From: JAFMIX01 sp031371425
GTDB taxonomy: Bacteria; Verrucomicrobiota; Verrucomicrobiia; Limisphaerales; JAFMIX01
Direction: 5' to 3'
Assembly (NCBI GenBank): GCA_031371425.1
Contig: JANMJO010000056.1
Coordinates: 1 to 12,273, forward strand
Length of the DNA: 12,273 bases
Below are positions 1 through 6,837 of the stretch, piece after piece (position 1 is the stretch's first letter; every line of letters starts with the position of its first letter). Both the position numbers and the translations under genes were made by a program. The notes beneath the pieces were generated by a model, which was not told where the DNA came from, did no database searches, and worked only from the letters and a program-made list of their open reading frames with translations.

Positions 1-609
1 GTTGTTCGTGACGAGCGCGCCGCCCTCGCCGTAAGCGCCGAGATTTTTGCCGGGATAAAAACTGAAGCACGAGATTTCGCCGAACGTGCCGACGGTCTTG
101 CCTTTGTATTTCGCGTCCACGGCCTGCGCGGCGTCTTCGACGAGCGGCAATTTATTTCTGCGGCAGATTTCCAGCAGCGGTTCGAGGTCGCACGGCTGAC
201 CGTAGAGATGCACGGGCAAAATAGCCTTGGTGCGCGGCGTGATGGCGCGTTCGACGAGCGCGGGATTGAGATTCATCGTGGTGTCGTCCACGTCCACATA
301 GACGGGTTTCGCGCCGATGTAGGAGATCGCCCAGCTCGTGGCGACGAAGGTGTAGGGCGTGGTGATGACTTCATCGCCCGGGCCGACGCCGAGCAGCATG
401 AGCGCGATGTGCAGGGCGGAGGTGCCGCTATTCATGGCCACGCACTGTTGCGCGCCGCAGAATTGGGCGAAGTCCTTTTCAAATTGCGCGACGTCCGGGC
501 CGAGGCAGAAGGAGGAGTTGTCGAGCGTGCGCGCGATGGCGGCGTCAATGTCCCGGCGGATGGGGCGCAGTTGCGCGGCGAGGTCGAGGTAGGGGACGGC
601 GGCGTTCAT
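1..609 (-). CDS. DegT/DnrJ/EryC1/StrS family sugar aminotransferase (N-terminal part; continues past the left edge)
   Basis: This is a PLP-dependent enzyme that would transfer an amino group, usually from glutamate, to a keto-sugar nucleotide and so make an amino sugar for a surface glycan. The frame reads without a stop from ATG at 609 to the window edge, giving 203 residues; the family is usually about 370-400. Visible hallmarks are the N-terminal VPYLDLAAQ segment (5-13), the phosphate-binding SGTSALH (61-67), the EDAAQA segment (158-163), whose aspartate contacts the cofactor ring nitrogen in this family, and SFYPGKNLGAYGEGG (183-197), with Lys188 as the Schiff-base lysine. All key residues in the visible part are intact. 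The start fits the family N-terminus. It lies 53 bp downstream of the membrane-anchored protein gene on the same strand and may be co-transcribed with it. The sugar substrate cannot be decided, so I give no symbol. Confidence 0.93.
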   Translation of the reverse strand, partial: MNAAVPYLDLAAQLRPIRRDIDAAIARTLDNSSFCLGPDVAQFEKDFAQFCGAQQCVAMNSGTSALHIALMLLGVGPGDEVITTPYTFVATSWAISYIGAKPVYVDVDDTTMNLNPALVERAITPRTKAILPVHLYGQPCDLEPLLEICRRNKLPLVEDAAQAVDAKYKGKTVGTFGEISCFSFYPGKNLGAYGEGGALVTNN

Positions 610-662
610 GTCGTGGAATTATCCACGGAAATGGCGTTTCGGAAACAGAAATTCGCGCGCGG

Positions 663-1319
663 CTAGTCCGGGTTGGACTTCAGCCAGGTTGTGGCGGTCT
701 TCTCCCATTGCGCCCAGTCGGTGCCGTGATCTTCCTCGAGGAAGAGGACGAGATTTTCGCGGGCGGTCTCGGCCATGGGGTGGCCGGGTGTGCGGGCGAT
801 CTGCAGCATGAGCGGAATTTTCAGGCTGCCGGGGCGGTTGAACAGGTCGTTCAATATGGCTTCGCCCACGGCGGCGGGCGTCTTTGGGTCGATGAGGATT
901 TTCCCCATCGCCGCGTAATTTTCGTTCTCGATGAGGTTGTTCAGGTGCTGGACGATTTCCAGTTTGCCGTCATCGGGCAGGTCGGGGTAGAGCGCGAGCA
1001 TGTCCTTGCATTTCTGTGGGTGTTCCGTGTCTTCGGTGAGGATGTTGCTGATCTTGTCGCCCCAGTCTTCCTTGGCGGGCAACTCTCCGGGTGCGGCCGC
1101 GTTGATGGTGATGGTCGGTTCGGTAGCGTGTTCTGGCGCGGGCTGGGCGGCGGCGGCGGATTTCGCAGTTGTCGCGGCGGTCGTGGCGGACTCGCTCACC
1201 TCGCCGGTCTGGTGGGCGACGGTTTTGGGCCGGCTGGCCAGCCAGCCGAGGCCGACGCCGATAATCACCGCTGCGGCGATGAACCCAAGAATTTTCAACA
1301 GACCTGTTTTGTTACGCAT
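663..1319 (-). CDS. Hypothetical membrane-anchored protein with Ala/Thr-rich linker
   Basis: I do not recognise the family. The 218-residue protein opens MRNKTGLLKI, followed by one hydrophobic helix (about 7-28). Next comes a low-complexity Ala/Thr/Ser/Pro linker (about 32-80) and a helical, acidic C-terminal domain (about 85-218). Positively charged residues before the helix suggest an anchor with the C-terminal domain outside the cytoplasm. The C-terminal part (residues 117-195) has alternating amphipathic helices that loosely resemble HEAT-type solenoid helices, which is only an impression. The frame stays open upstream to 1529, but the extra 70 residues are basic, compositionally odd and run into the divergent intergenic region, so I chose the ATG at 1319. 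That ATG is preceded by AAGG only one base away, a poorly spaced ribosome site. It sits just upstream of the aminotransferase gene on the same strand. A role in the glycan pathway is suggested only by position. Confidence 0.7.
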   Translation of the reverse strand: MRNKTGLLKILGFIAAAVIIGVGLGWLASRPKTVAHQTGEVSESATTAATTAKSAAAAQPAPEHATEPTITINAAAPGELPAKEDWGDKISNILTEDTEHPQKCKDMLALYPDLPDDGKLEIVQHLNNLIENENYAAMGKILIDPKTPAAVGEAILNDLFNRPGSLKIPLMLQIARTPGHPMAETARENLVLFLEEDHGTDWAQWEKTATTWLKSNPD

Positions 1320-1514
1320 ACCTTGAGTTATAAACCGCGCGAGCCGGGAAGTTGCGGAATTTTTTGGCGGACTGCCCGCCGTTCCGGGTTGCAAGCGGGT
1401 CGCGCGGGCATTTCCACCTTGAACCCGACTTGCGAAGTTGAAACTGCGGCTACTATTTCGGTTTTTGGGTTGAATGGCCGGAGGTTTGCCCGTAAGTAAC
1501 CACCCGCGTCCGCC
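1320..1514. other. Divergent intergenic region between the membrane-anchored protein and the first GT2 gene
   Basis: This 195-bp gap separates two divergently read genes and must carry both promoters. A TTATAA lies at 1330-1335, about ten bases from the minus-strand ATG, and a TACTAT lies near 1451 on the plus strand, but neither has a convincing -35 partner at normal spacing. No clear Shine-Dalgarno precedes the ATG at 1515. This is the only direction-switch gap in the window in which I found no repeat element. Confidence 0.4.
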
Positions 1515-2474
1515 ATGAGCATCACCCATCCCACCATCAGCATCGTCGTGACGGCCTACAACTCCGCGCAGTTCATCGCGCTCATGCTGGAAGGCGCCAT
1601 CGCCCAGACTTTCCGCGACTGGGAAATGGTCGTTGTGGACGATGGCTCACCGGACGATGTGGCCGCCATCATCGAAAATTTTTGCCGCCGCGAGCCGCGC
1701 ATCCGGCTCGTTCGGCAAAGTAACCAAGGCGTGGCCCACGCCCGCAATCGCGGCCTGGCGGAAACCAATCCGCGCGCCGAGTTCGTCATCTTCCTCGACG
1801 GCGACGATGTGTGGCAACCCGCCGCGCTCGCGACCCTGCTCGCCGCGCTCGAGGCGCAACCGCAGGCGTCGGGCGCGCATTCCATCGCCCGCATGGTGGA
1901 TGACCGGGGCGAGCTGTTTCAACCGGGTGAGATGGAAAATATTTTGCGCCAACGCCGCGCCGTGGTGGGCCGGCGTGTGGTGGATCTGCCGCCGTCCGCG
2001 CCGACGACGTTCAGCTCGCTGTTGGTGAACTGCTGGCTTGTCACGCCGGGAATCTGTCTGCTGCGCCGGAGCTTTCTGGAGCGGACGGATGGTTTCCGGC
2101 AGGCGATGACACCGTCGGACGACTGGGAATTATGGCTGCGGCTGACGCGGCTCGGGGATTTTATTTTTGTGGACGAGGTGCTGCTGGACTATCGGCGTCA
2201 CGACTTGAGCGTTTCCGCCGACCACCGCCGGATGATCGAGGCGCGCAGTAGAATCTTCGACCATCTGCGGCGCGATCCTGCGCTGACGCCGGACGAGCGC
2301 TGGATGGTGAAAAATGTTTACGCCTGCACGCAGCGGTATCACGCGGCGGGTTTCCGGCGGGCGGCGCGGGAGAAATTCCGCGCGGGCGATTGGCGTGGCG
2401 CGCTCCGGCAGTTGGGCTACGCGGCGGACTACAGCTTTCGCGCGGTGCGCGGGCCACGGCGGGGCAGGGGTTGA
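1515..2474 (+). CDS. Glycosyltransferase family 2 (GT-A fold)
   Basis: This cytosolic inverting glycosyltransferase should transfer one sugar from a nucleotide-sugar donor to a growing surface glycan. The 319-residue protein has the standard GT2 order. An N-terminal beta strand ISIVVTAYNS (9-17 region) is followed by the nucleotide-binding VVDDGSPDD (40-48), then NQGVAHARNRG (70-80), which is typical of the family, then the metal-binding FLDGDDVW (93-100). A catalytic-base segment, SDDWELWLRL (201-210), and a C-terminal YRRHDLSVS (226-234) follow. All expected acidic residues are present. The ATG at 1515 puts the first strand right at the N-terminus, as usual for GT2. The last residues are Arg/Gly-rich. 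The gene stands alone on the plus strand, convergent with the ABC exporter. Donor and acceptor are unknown. Confidence 0.93.
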   Translation: MSITHPTISIVVTAYNSAQFIALMLEGAIAQTFRDWEMVVVDDGSPDDVAAIIENFCRREPRIRLVRQSNQGVAHARNRGLAETNPRAEFVIFLDGDDVWQPAALATLLAALEAQPQASGAHSIARMVDDRGELFQPGEMENILRQRRAVVGRRVVDLPPSAPTTFSSLLVNCWLVTPGICLLRRSFLERTDGFRQAMTPSDDWELWLRLTRLGDFIFVDEVLLDYRRHDLSVSADHRRMIEARSRIFDHLRRDPALTPDERWMVKNVYACTQRYHAAGFRRAAREKFRAGDWRGALRQLGYAADYSFRAVRGPRRGRG

Positions 2475-2504
2475 AGGCTTAGCTCGAACTCCGAAATTGG
2501 GGCT

Positions 2505-2769
2505 TAGAGCAGTTTCAGTAAAACTGTAGCCGTTGCAGAATTCGCCCGCCGTTTCCCCTCACCCTGACCCTCTCCCTTGGGGAGAGGGAACAGGTGGTGT
2601 TGCCGTCAGATAGTTCAGTGCGGTTCGCATCAATCCAGCCGGAGGTTTTCGAGAAAGACAGCCGAACGGTTCTCCCTCTCCCCGAGGGAGAGGGCCGGGG
2701 TGAGGGGAAACCAACCGCCCGCACTGCCGTTGTCAACTCACCGGCTGCGGTATTTTTGAAACTGCTCTA
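2505..2769. mobile_element. MITE-like element with 14-bp perfect terminal inverted repeats and TA ends
   Basis: TTAGAGCAGTTTCA at 2504-2517 is repeated as its exact reverse complement at 2757-2770. The match continues imperfectly inwards for about 20 more bases (10 of 13 positions around 2524-2536 versus 2738-2750, with a one-base offset). Both ends carry TA, which would fit a TA target-site duplication of the IS630/Tc1-mariner type; that assignment is an inference. The roughly 265-bp element holds no plausible coding sequence, so it would be non-autonomous. It contains an inverted pair of hairpin repeats (2551-2711). The stop codon of the ABC exporter (TAG, 2769-2767) lies within the right terminal repeat. 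If a TA duplication is assumed, the pre-insertion sequence would have read TAA at the same codon, so insertion would have been neutral for the protein. Confidence 0.65.
2551..2711. repeat. Inverted pair of REP-like hairpin repeats (pair 1), possible bidirectional terminator
   Basis: Two 39-bp arms (2551-2589 and 2673-2711) are reverse complements with three mismatches, separated by 83 bp. Each arm starts from the outside with GTTTCCCCTCACCC and ends in a strong hairpin: CCCTCTCCC 2568-2576 with GGGAGAGGG 2580-2588, and CCCTCTCCC 2674-2682 with GGGAGAGGG 2686-2694, each with a three-base loop. The arrangement resembles the paired REP elements (BIMEs) of other bacteria. The pair lies between two convergent genes, where such stems could stop transcription from both sides, although no T-tract follows them. 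The same repeat recurs at 9953-10113. Confidence 0.85.
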
Positions 2770-4584
2770 ATCGCGGAACTGCAGTTCGTAGAGCTTTTGG
2801 TAAACGCCGCCGCGCTGGATGAGTTCCTCGTGCCGCCCCGTTTCCACGATGCGCCCCTGATCTAGCACGACGATGACATCCGCGTGGAGGATCGTGGAGA
2901 GCCGGTGCGCGATGCAGATGGTGGTGCGGCCTTTCATCAGCTCGTCCAACGCGGATTGCACGGCGCGTTCGGATTCGGTGTCCAGCGCGCTCGTCGCTTC
3001 GTCGAGGATGAGGATGGGCGCGTTCTTCAGCACGGCGCGGGCGATGGCTAGGCGCTGGCGTTGGCCGCCGGAAAGCATCACGCCCTTTTCGCCAACGATG
3101 GTGTCGTAGCCTTTGGGTTTCTCGGTGATGAAGTCGTGGGCGTTGGCGTGGCGGGCGGCGGTGGTGATGTCCTCGTTGCTCGCGCCGGGGCGGCCGAGTT
3201 CGATGTTCCGGCGGATGGTGTCGTTGAAGAGGATGTTTTCCTGCGCGACGACGGCGATCTGGTTGCGGAGGTCGCGGGTGGTGGCCTCGCGGATGTCCAC
3301 GCCGCCGATGCGGATGGTGCCGCGCACGGGGTCGTAGAAGCGGAGGAGGAGGTTGGCGATGGTGGTCTTGCCGCTGCCGCTGGCGCCCACGAGGGCGATG
3401 AGTTGGCCGGGTTTCACGCGCAGTTCGATGCCGTGCAGGACGGGCTTCTCGCCGTAGGAAAAGTCGAGGTGGTCGAAGTGGATTTCCGCGCCGGCGGCGG
3501 CGAGGGGTTTGGGGTGCGCGGGTTCGGGCACGGAGTTGGGTGTGGCGAGGAGTTCGAAGACGCGTTCGCTGGCGGCGCGGGCTTGTTCGAGGGTGTTGTG
3601 GAGGCGGGTGATGTTTTTCAGCGGCTTATACATCGTGAAGATGGCCACGATGAAGGTCAGCAGGCTGCCGAAGTCGCGGCGGCTGGAGTCGCCGGAAAGC
3701 AGGTAGAGGAAAATGCCGGCCACGCCGATGGCGCCCAAGAATTCGAGGAGCGGGCCGGGTGTTTCCACGGCGCGGACGATGCGCATGTAGTGGTTGATGT
3801 AGGCGCGGGTGGCTGCGCGGAATTGTTCGGTGGCGGAGTCCTCGAGGTTGTAGGCCTTGACGACGCGGTGGCCGGTGAAGGCTTCGGTCATCACCTGCGT
3901 GAGTTCGGAGGTCTGGGTTTGGATGGCGCGGCTGGACTTGCGGACTTTGCGGCTGAAGATGGCGATGGGCACGATGCAGACGGGCAGCACGACCATGGAG
4001 AGGAGGGTGAGTTTCCAATCATACCAAAAAAGTCCGCCGATGGTGACGACGATGGTGACGGGGTCTTTGATGATGACGGTGGTGGTGTTGCTCAGGATAC
4101 CTTGGAGCGTCCCGGTGTCGTGCATGATGCGGGAGATGAGGTCGCCGCTGCGGTTCTGACTGAAGAATCCGGCGGAGAGCCGCAGCAGGTGGGCGAAGAG
4201 TTTGATGCGCAGGTCGGCAACGGCGCGGATGGCGGTCCATTGGAGGAAATAAACGTTCAGATAGCCGAACACGCCGCGCAGCAACAGCACCGTCGGAATC
4301 AGAGCGACGAGCGCGTATTTGGCGGCCTGATGGGCGGCGGTGCCGTGGTTGATGGCTTCGCGGGCGTTTTGCAGCCAGTCGCGGACAAATTGCGGGGCGA
4401 CGCCGAGAAACTTTTCGTAAGTGGCCGGGTTGGCCTCGGGAAAAACCACGGCGAATACAAAGACGACCGTGATGACCATCAACGGCTCGAGTGCGCCGCT
4501 GATGACGCCGGTGACCATGCCGAGCGCGAGCCGCAGCCGGTAGGGCCGCGCCAGCCCCCAGACCTTGAGCAGAAAGGAGAACAT
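2767..4584 (-). CDS. MsbA-type ABC exporter (fused membrane and ATPase domains)
   Basis: This half-transporter should dimerise in the inner membrane and use ATP to flip or export a lipid, most likely lipid A-core, a lipid-linked glycan or another amphipathic substrate. It has 605 residues, slightly longer than MsbA (about 580). The N-terminal part (about 15-345) carries six membrane segments (near 18-45, 88-118, 165-185, 190-212, 278-296 and 305-322). The loop after the first one (about 48-88) is longer than in MsbA. The ATPase domain has Walker A GASGSGKTT (400-408), Q-loop Gln448, signature LSGGQ (504-508), Walker B ILILDE (524-529), D-loop SALD (532-535) and switch His560, all intact. The ATG at 4584 has no obvious ribosome site. 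The gene is alone on its strand, divergent from the GT39 gene and convergent with the GT2 gene. The substrate is inferred from family and context; other lipid or drug exporters of this family look alike. Confidence 0.93.
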   Translation of the reverse strand: MFSFLLKVWGLARPYRLRLALGMVTGVISGALEPLMVITVVFVFAVVFPEANPATYEKFLGVAPQFVRDWLQNAREAINHGTAAHQAAKYALVALIPTVLLLRGVFGYLNVYFLQWTAIRAVADLRIKLFAHLLRLSAGFFSQNRSGDLISRIMHDTGTLQGILSNTTTVIIKDPVTIVVTIGGLFWYDWKLTLLSMVVLPVCIVPIAIFSRKVRKSSRAIQTQTSELTQVMTEAFTGHRVVKAYNLEDSATEQFRAATRAYINHYMRIVRAVETPGPLLEFLGAIGVAGIFLYLLSGDSSRRDFGSLLTFIVAIFTMYKPLKNITRLHNTLEQARAASERVFELLATPNSVPEPAHPKPLAAAGAEIHFDHLDFSYGEKPVLHGIELRVKPGQLIALVGASGSGKTTIANLLLRFYDPVRGTIRIGGVDIREATTRDLRNQIAVVAQENILFNDTIRRNIELGRPGASNEDITTAARHANAHDFITEKPKGYDTIVGEKGVMLSGGQRQRLAIARAVLKNAPILILDEATSALDTESERAVQSALDELMKGRTTICIAHRLSTILHADVIVVLDQGRIVETGRHEELIQRGGVYQKLYELQFRD

Positions 4585-4618
4585 AATTCGCGCGCACTAT
4601 GCGCGGAGCGGACAAGCG

Positions 4619-4635
4619 GCACAAATCTTTTGTGC
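4619..4635. promoter_or_regulatory. 17-bp dyad upstream of the ABC exporter (operator or 5' hairpin candidate)
   Basis: GCACAAA and TTTGTGC form a perfect 7-bp dyad around a three-base centre, ending 34 bp before the exporter ATG. Its AT-rich core stands out from the GC-rich surroundings and from the other, GC-rich hairpins in this gap. It could be a repressor-binding site or a leader hairpin; function is not shown. Confidence 0.3.
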
Positions 4636-4690
4636 GGCAGGCGGCGAGTCCGTGCGCGGATGATTCTGTCACCGTGGCGGGCGGCGTTTC

Positions 4691-4766
4691 GTTTGGAGTT
4701 CCGCCTTCAGGCGGTCCGGTTGCCGCGAAGTCAAAACCCAAGCCGCCTAAAGGCGGAACTCCAAAC
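4691..4766. repeat. Inverted pair of CCGCCT/AGGCGG hairpin repeats
   Basis: The arms 4691-4714 and 4743-4766 are 24 bp each and reverse complements at 23 of 24 positions, with a 28-bp spacer. From the outside each reads GTTTGGAGTT and then a compact hairpin, CCGCCT and AGGCGG around a two-base loop. The paired, opposed layout is that of REP/BIME-like elements. The right arm abuts the 210-bp dispersed repeat at 4767. Confidence 0.85.
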
Positions 4767-4976
4767 GGGGGCGGCCACGCTCCGCCTGATTTTATTGTTA
4801 TTTGAATTGCCGTTGCCGCCGCGCAACACGTCCTGTCCGTCCGCGCGGAGTTTCTCGCCCCCGGAGCGCGAGCCGTCCCGGCTCGCAGCGCGTCCGCATC
4901 GAAAGCGCCTGCGAAATCTCGAACCGCCACTCCCGATTCACGCGCTGCGGACGGGGACCGTCCGCGCTCCACTGCC
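4767..4976. repeat. 210-bp dispersed direct repeat, left copy
   Basis: This stretch matches 6838-7047 without gaps in my hand alignment, with about ten mismatches (roughly 95% identity). The first 96 bp (GGGGGCGGCCACG onwards, with an AT-rich ATTTTATTGTTA inside) are shared only by these two copies. The rest is the double-hairpin element plus a few flanking bases. The two copies are in direct orientation, start 2071 bp apart, and enclose the GT39 gene. Confidence 0.85.
4863..4970. repeat. 108-bp double-hairpin element, copy 1
   Basis: The element starts GGAGCGC and ends GCGCTCC. Each end holds a hairpin: GCGAGCCG 4868-4875 with CGGCTCGC 4879-4886, and GCGGACGG 4947-4954 with CCGTCCGC 4958-4965, both with three-base loops. 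The left arm (4863-4893, closing in CAGCGCGT) and right arm (4940-4970, opening in ACGCGCTG) are 31-bp inverted repeats. Their outer and inner flanks match exactly, while the hairpin stems differ by compensating pairs. A 46-bp spacer separates the arms. Confidence 0.85.
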
Positions 4977-5075
4977 AGCCGCGCAGCCTGAACTTGATTT
5001 GCAATTTGAACAACAAGGTTGATGGATCTCGCCGGAGTTGGAGGAAGAAACCACCGCGTTGGCCGAAGTTCCCCC

Positions 5076-5183
5076 GGAGCGCGAGCCGTCCCGGCTCGCA
5101 GCGCGTCCGCATCGAAAGCGCGCGCAAAATCTCGAACCGCCACTCCCGATTCACGCGCTGCGGACGGGGACCGTCCGCGCTCC
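5076..5183. repeat. 108-bp double-hairpin element, copy 2
   Basis: Same length, ends and two hairpins as the copy at 4863-4970. The only differences I see are in the spacer (near 5122-5131). It is part of the 213-bp tandem duplication. Confidence 0.85.
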
Positions 5184-5326
5184 ACTGCCGCCCGCGCAGC
5201 CTGAACTTGATTTGCAATTTGAACAACGAGGTTGCTGGATCTCGCCGGAGTGCCGCAGTCAGCCGGAGAATTGAGTTGAAGCGCGCGGCGGGTTTCAGGC
5301 ACGGTTGACGCGGATTTCCCAACCGC

Positions 5327-6823
5327 ATGACACCCGATTCCGCCAAACCTTCCGCCGCCAGATTATTTTTTCTGGGAGTGCTGGGCTACTTCGCGTTGCA
5401 AATCGGCTTGCGCCTGCTGCTCGGCGGCAGCGTGGAGCTGGATGAGGCCGAGCAGCTCGTCATGACGCAGGAATGGCATCTCGGCTACGAGGTGCAGCCG
5501 CCGCTCTACACCTGGTTGCAAGCGGGCGTCTTCGCGGTTTTCGGGATTAATATTTTTGCGTTCGCGCTGTTGAAGAACGTGCTGCTCGCTGGCGTGTGCG
5601 GCTTCGTCTTCGCCGGTGTGCGGGAAATGACGGGCGAAGTCCGCGCCGCAATCGCGGCGGCGGCGGGGATGTTTCTGCTGCCGCAATTCATCTGGGAGGC
5701 GCAGCGCGATCAGACGCATTCGGTGCTCGCCACGCTCATCGCCGCCGCGACGTTGTGGCGGTTCGTGCGGCTGGGCAAAAATCCTTCGGTGATGAATTAT
5801 CTCTGGTTCGGCGTCTGCGCCGCGCTGGGTTGCTTGAGCAAATACAACTACGCGATCTTTCTCGTCACGCTGCTGGCGGCGGCGCTATCGCTGGCGGATT
5901 TCAGGAAGGCGCTGCTGCGGTGGCAAGCGTTGGCGGGGCTGCTCGTTTTCGCCGCCATCCTCGCGCCGCACACGATGTGGATGGCGACGCATCGGGCGAC
6001 GGTTCTGGCGCGGGCCGGCGAGGTGCAGGTGGCAGCGGGGAATATTTTCAGCGCGTTGGGTGCGAGCTTCGGCAGCCTCGTCTCGGCGGTCGTGGCGTTC
6101 TCCGGGCTGGCGGTGGTGGCTTACGCGATCTTGTTCGGGCGCGCGGCAATCGTGGCGGAGGAGGCGGCGGAGTTTCGGAAACACCGACGGTTGGTCGCGC
6201 GGATTCTGGTGGTCGGCGGCTGGCTGTGTCTGGCGATGGTGGTGTGCGTGCAGGCGCGGTTCAAAGACCGCTGGATGCAACCGCTGCTGTTTCTGACGCC
6301 GGTGTTTCTCACGCTTGCGGTTTTCCGGCGGCTTGACGAGACGCGGTTGAAACATCTTTTGCGGCTGACGGCGGGCCTCGGCGCGGCGGTGCTGGTGATC
6401 CTGCTGGTCACGCCGTTCTGGGCTGCGGCCACGCACCATCACCGCTACCTCAATCCTGATTACGCGGCGCTGGCGGCGCAGATTAAGGCGCGGGGTTTTG
6501 AGCGGGGAATCGTTATCGCCTCCGACCGGAAGATTGGCGGCAACCTGCGGCTGACGTTCCGCGACAGCGTGATCACGGGCGTGAATTACCCGCCCGTCGC
6601 GATGCCCGCGAATGTTCCGTGCGTGGTCGTGTGGACGGCGGATCGGGATGGCAGCATCGCGCCCTCCGCGCTGGTGACGAACGCGGTGTGGAAACTGCGC
6701 GGCGTGAATCTGGCGGAGTCCGGCATCGCCGAGGTGGTGGAGATTCCGCGCGAACACACGGCGGAGAAGCCGGTGACGTTCGCCTTCAAGCTGCTGCCCG
6801 CCGTGTCTGTAGCCACACCGTGA
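5327..6823 (+). CDS. GT39/ArnT-like polytopic membrane glycosyltransferase
   Basis: Enzymes of this superfamily (PMT_2 domain) transfer a sugar from a polyprenyl-phosphate donor to lipid A, protein or glycan on the periplasmic side of the inner membrane. The 498-residue protein begins with a hydrophobic helix (12-33) followed by ELDEAEQL (37-44), whose acidic residues sit where the catalytic aspartate lies in the first periplasmic loop of the family. Next come the hallmark QPPLYTWLQ (57-65), then AQRDQTHSVL (125-134), SKYNYAIFL (171-179) and RFKDRWMQPL (311-320). About ten hydrophobic segments run to residue 368, and a soluble tail of about 130 residues follows. The ATG at 5327 gives a sensible N-terminus; no clear ribosome site is seen. 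The gene is a lone unit enclosed by 210-bp direct repeats. Donor sugar and acceptor are unknown; a lipid A or glycan modifier is likelier than a protein mannosyltransferase given the neighbours. Confidence 0.9.
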   Translation: MTPDSAKPSAARLFFLGVLGYFALQIGLRLLLGGSVELDEAEQLVMTQEWHLGYEVQPPLYTWLQAGVFAVFGINIFAFALLKNVLLAGVCGFVFAGVREMTGEVRAAIAAAAGMFLLPQFIWEAQRDQTHSVLATLIAAATLWRFVRLGKNPSVMNYLWFGVCAALGCLSKYNYAIFLVTLLAAALSLADFRKALLRWQALAGLLVFAAILAPHTMWMATHRATVLARAGEVQVAAGNIFSALGASFGSLVSAVVAFSGLAVVAYAILFGRAAIVAEEAAEFRKHRRLVARILVVGGWLCLAMVVCVQARFKDRWMQPLLFLTPVFLTLAVFRRLDETRLKHLLRLTAGLGAAVLVILLVTPFWAAATHHHRYLNPDYAALAAQIKARGFERGIVIASDRKIGGNLRLTFRDSVITGVNYPPVAMPANVPCVVVWTADRDGSIAPSALVTNAVWKLRGVNLAESGIAEVVEIPREHTAEKPVTFAFKLLPAVSVATP

Positions 6824-6837
6824 CTCATGTTGAACGG

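Larger units (their letters stand above)
4858..5251. repeat. Tandem duplication of a 181-bp unit with 213-bp period
   Basis: Units 4858-5038 and 5071-5251 match almost base for base. A few substitutions are visible near 4909-4914, 4977, 5015 and 5023. A 32-bp unrelated spacer separates them. Each unit holds one double-hairpin element followed by a shared tail beginning GCGCAGCCTGAACTTG. The third copy of the element (6934-7041) lacks this tail, so the tail belongs to the local duplication and not to the element. Confidence 0.85.
4585..5326. other. 742-bp divergent intergenic region made mostly of repeats
   Basis: The gap between the divergent ABC exporter and GT39 genes holds no gene I can support. 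From the exporter side it contains a 17-bp dyad (4619-4635), an inverted pair of CCGCCT/AGGCGG hairpins (4691-4766), one copy of a 210-bp dispersed repeat (4767-4976), and a 213-bp-period tandem of a 181-bp unit (4858-5038, 5071-5251), each unit with a 108-bp double-hairpin element. About 75 bp of unique sequence remain before the GT39 start. Open frames cross the repeats on both strands. This is expected because the sequence is GC-rich and the repeat period is a multiple of three, and none resembles a protein family. Confidence 0.8.

Noticed and set aside
2568..2694. Hairpins at 2568-2588 and 2674-2694 as classical rho-independent terminators
   Set aside because: The stems are strong but no T-tract follows on either strand, so I list them as repeats with possible terminator function only.
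3061..5022. Open frame of 653 codons on the plus strand, opposite the ABC exporter and the adjoining repeats
   Set aside because: It is antisense to a clear ABC exporter with all motifs intact, its translation is low-complexity Gly/Ala/Val/Asp/Glu, and it runs into repeats. It is a GC-rich shadow frame.
4019..5302. Open frame of 427 codons on the minus strand through the tandem repeats and the exporter N-terminus
   Set aside because: It stays open because the repeat period (213) is a multiple of three. The peptide is repeat-derived and then out of frame over the exporter gene.
5885..6757. Open frame of 290 codons antisense to the GT39 gene
   Set aside because: Arg/His/Gln-rich shadow of the membrane protein gene with no recognisable motif.
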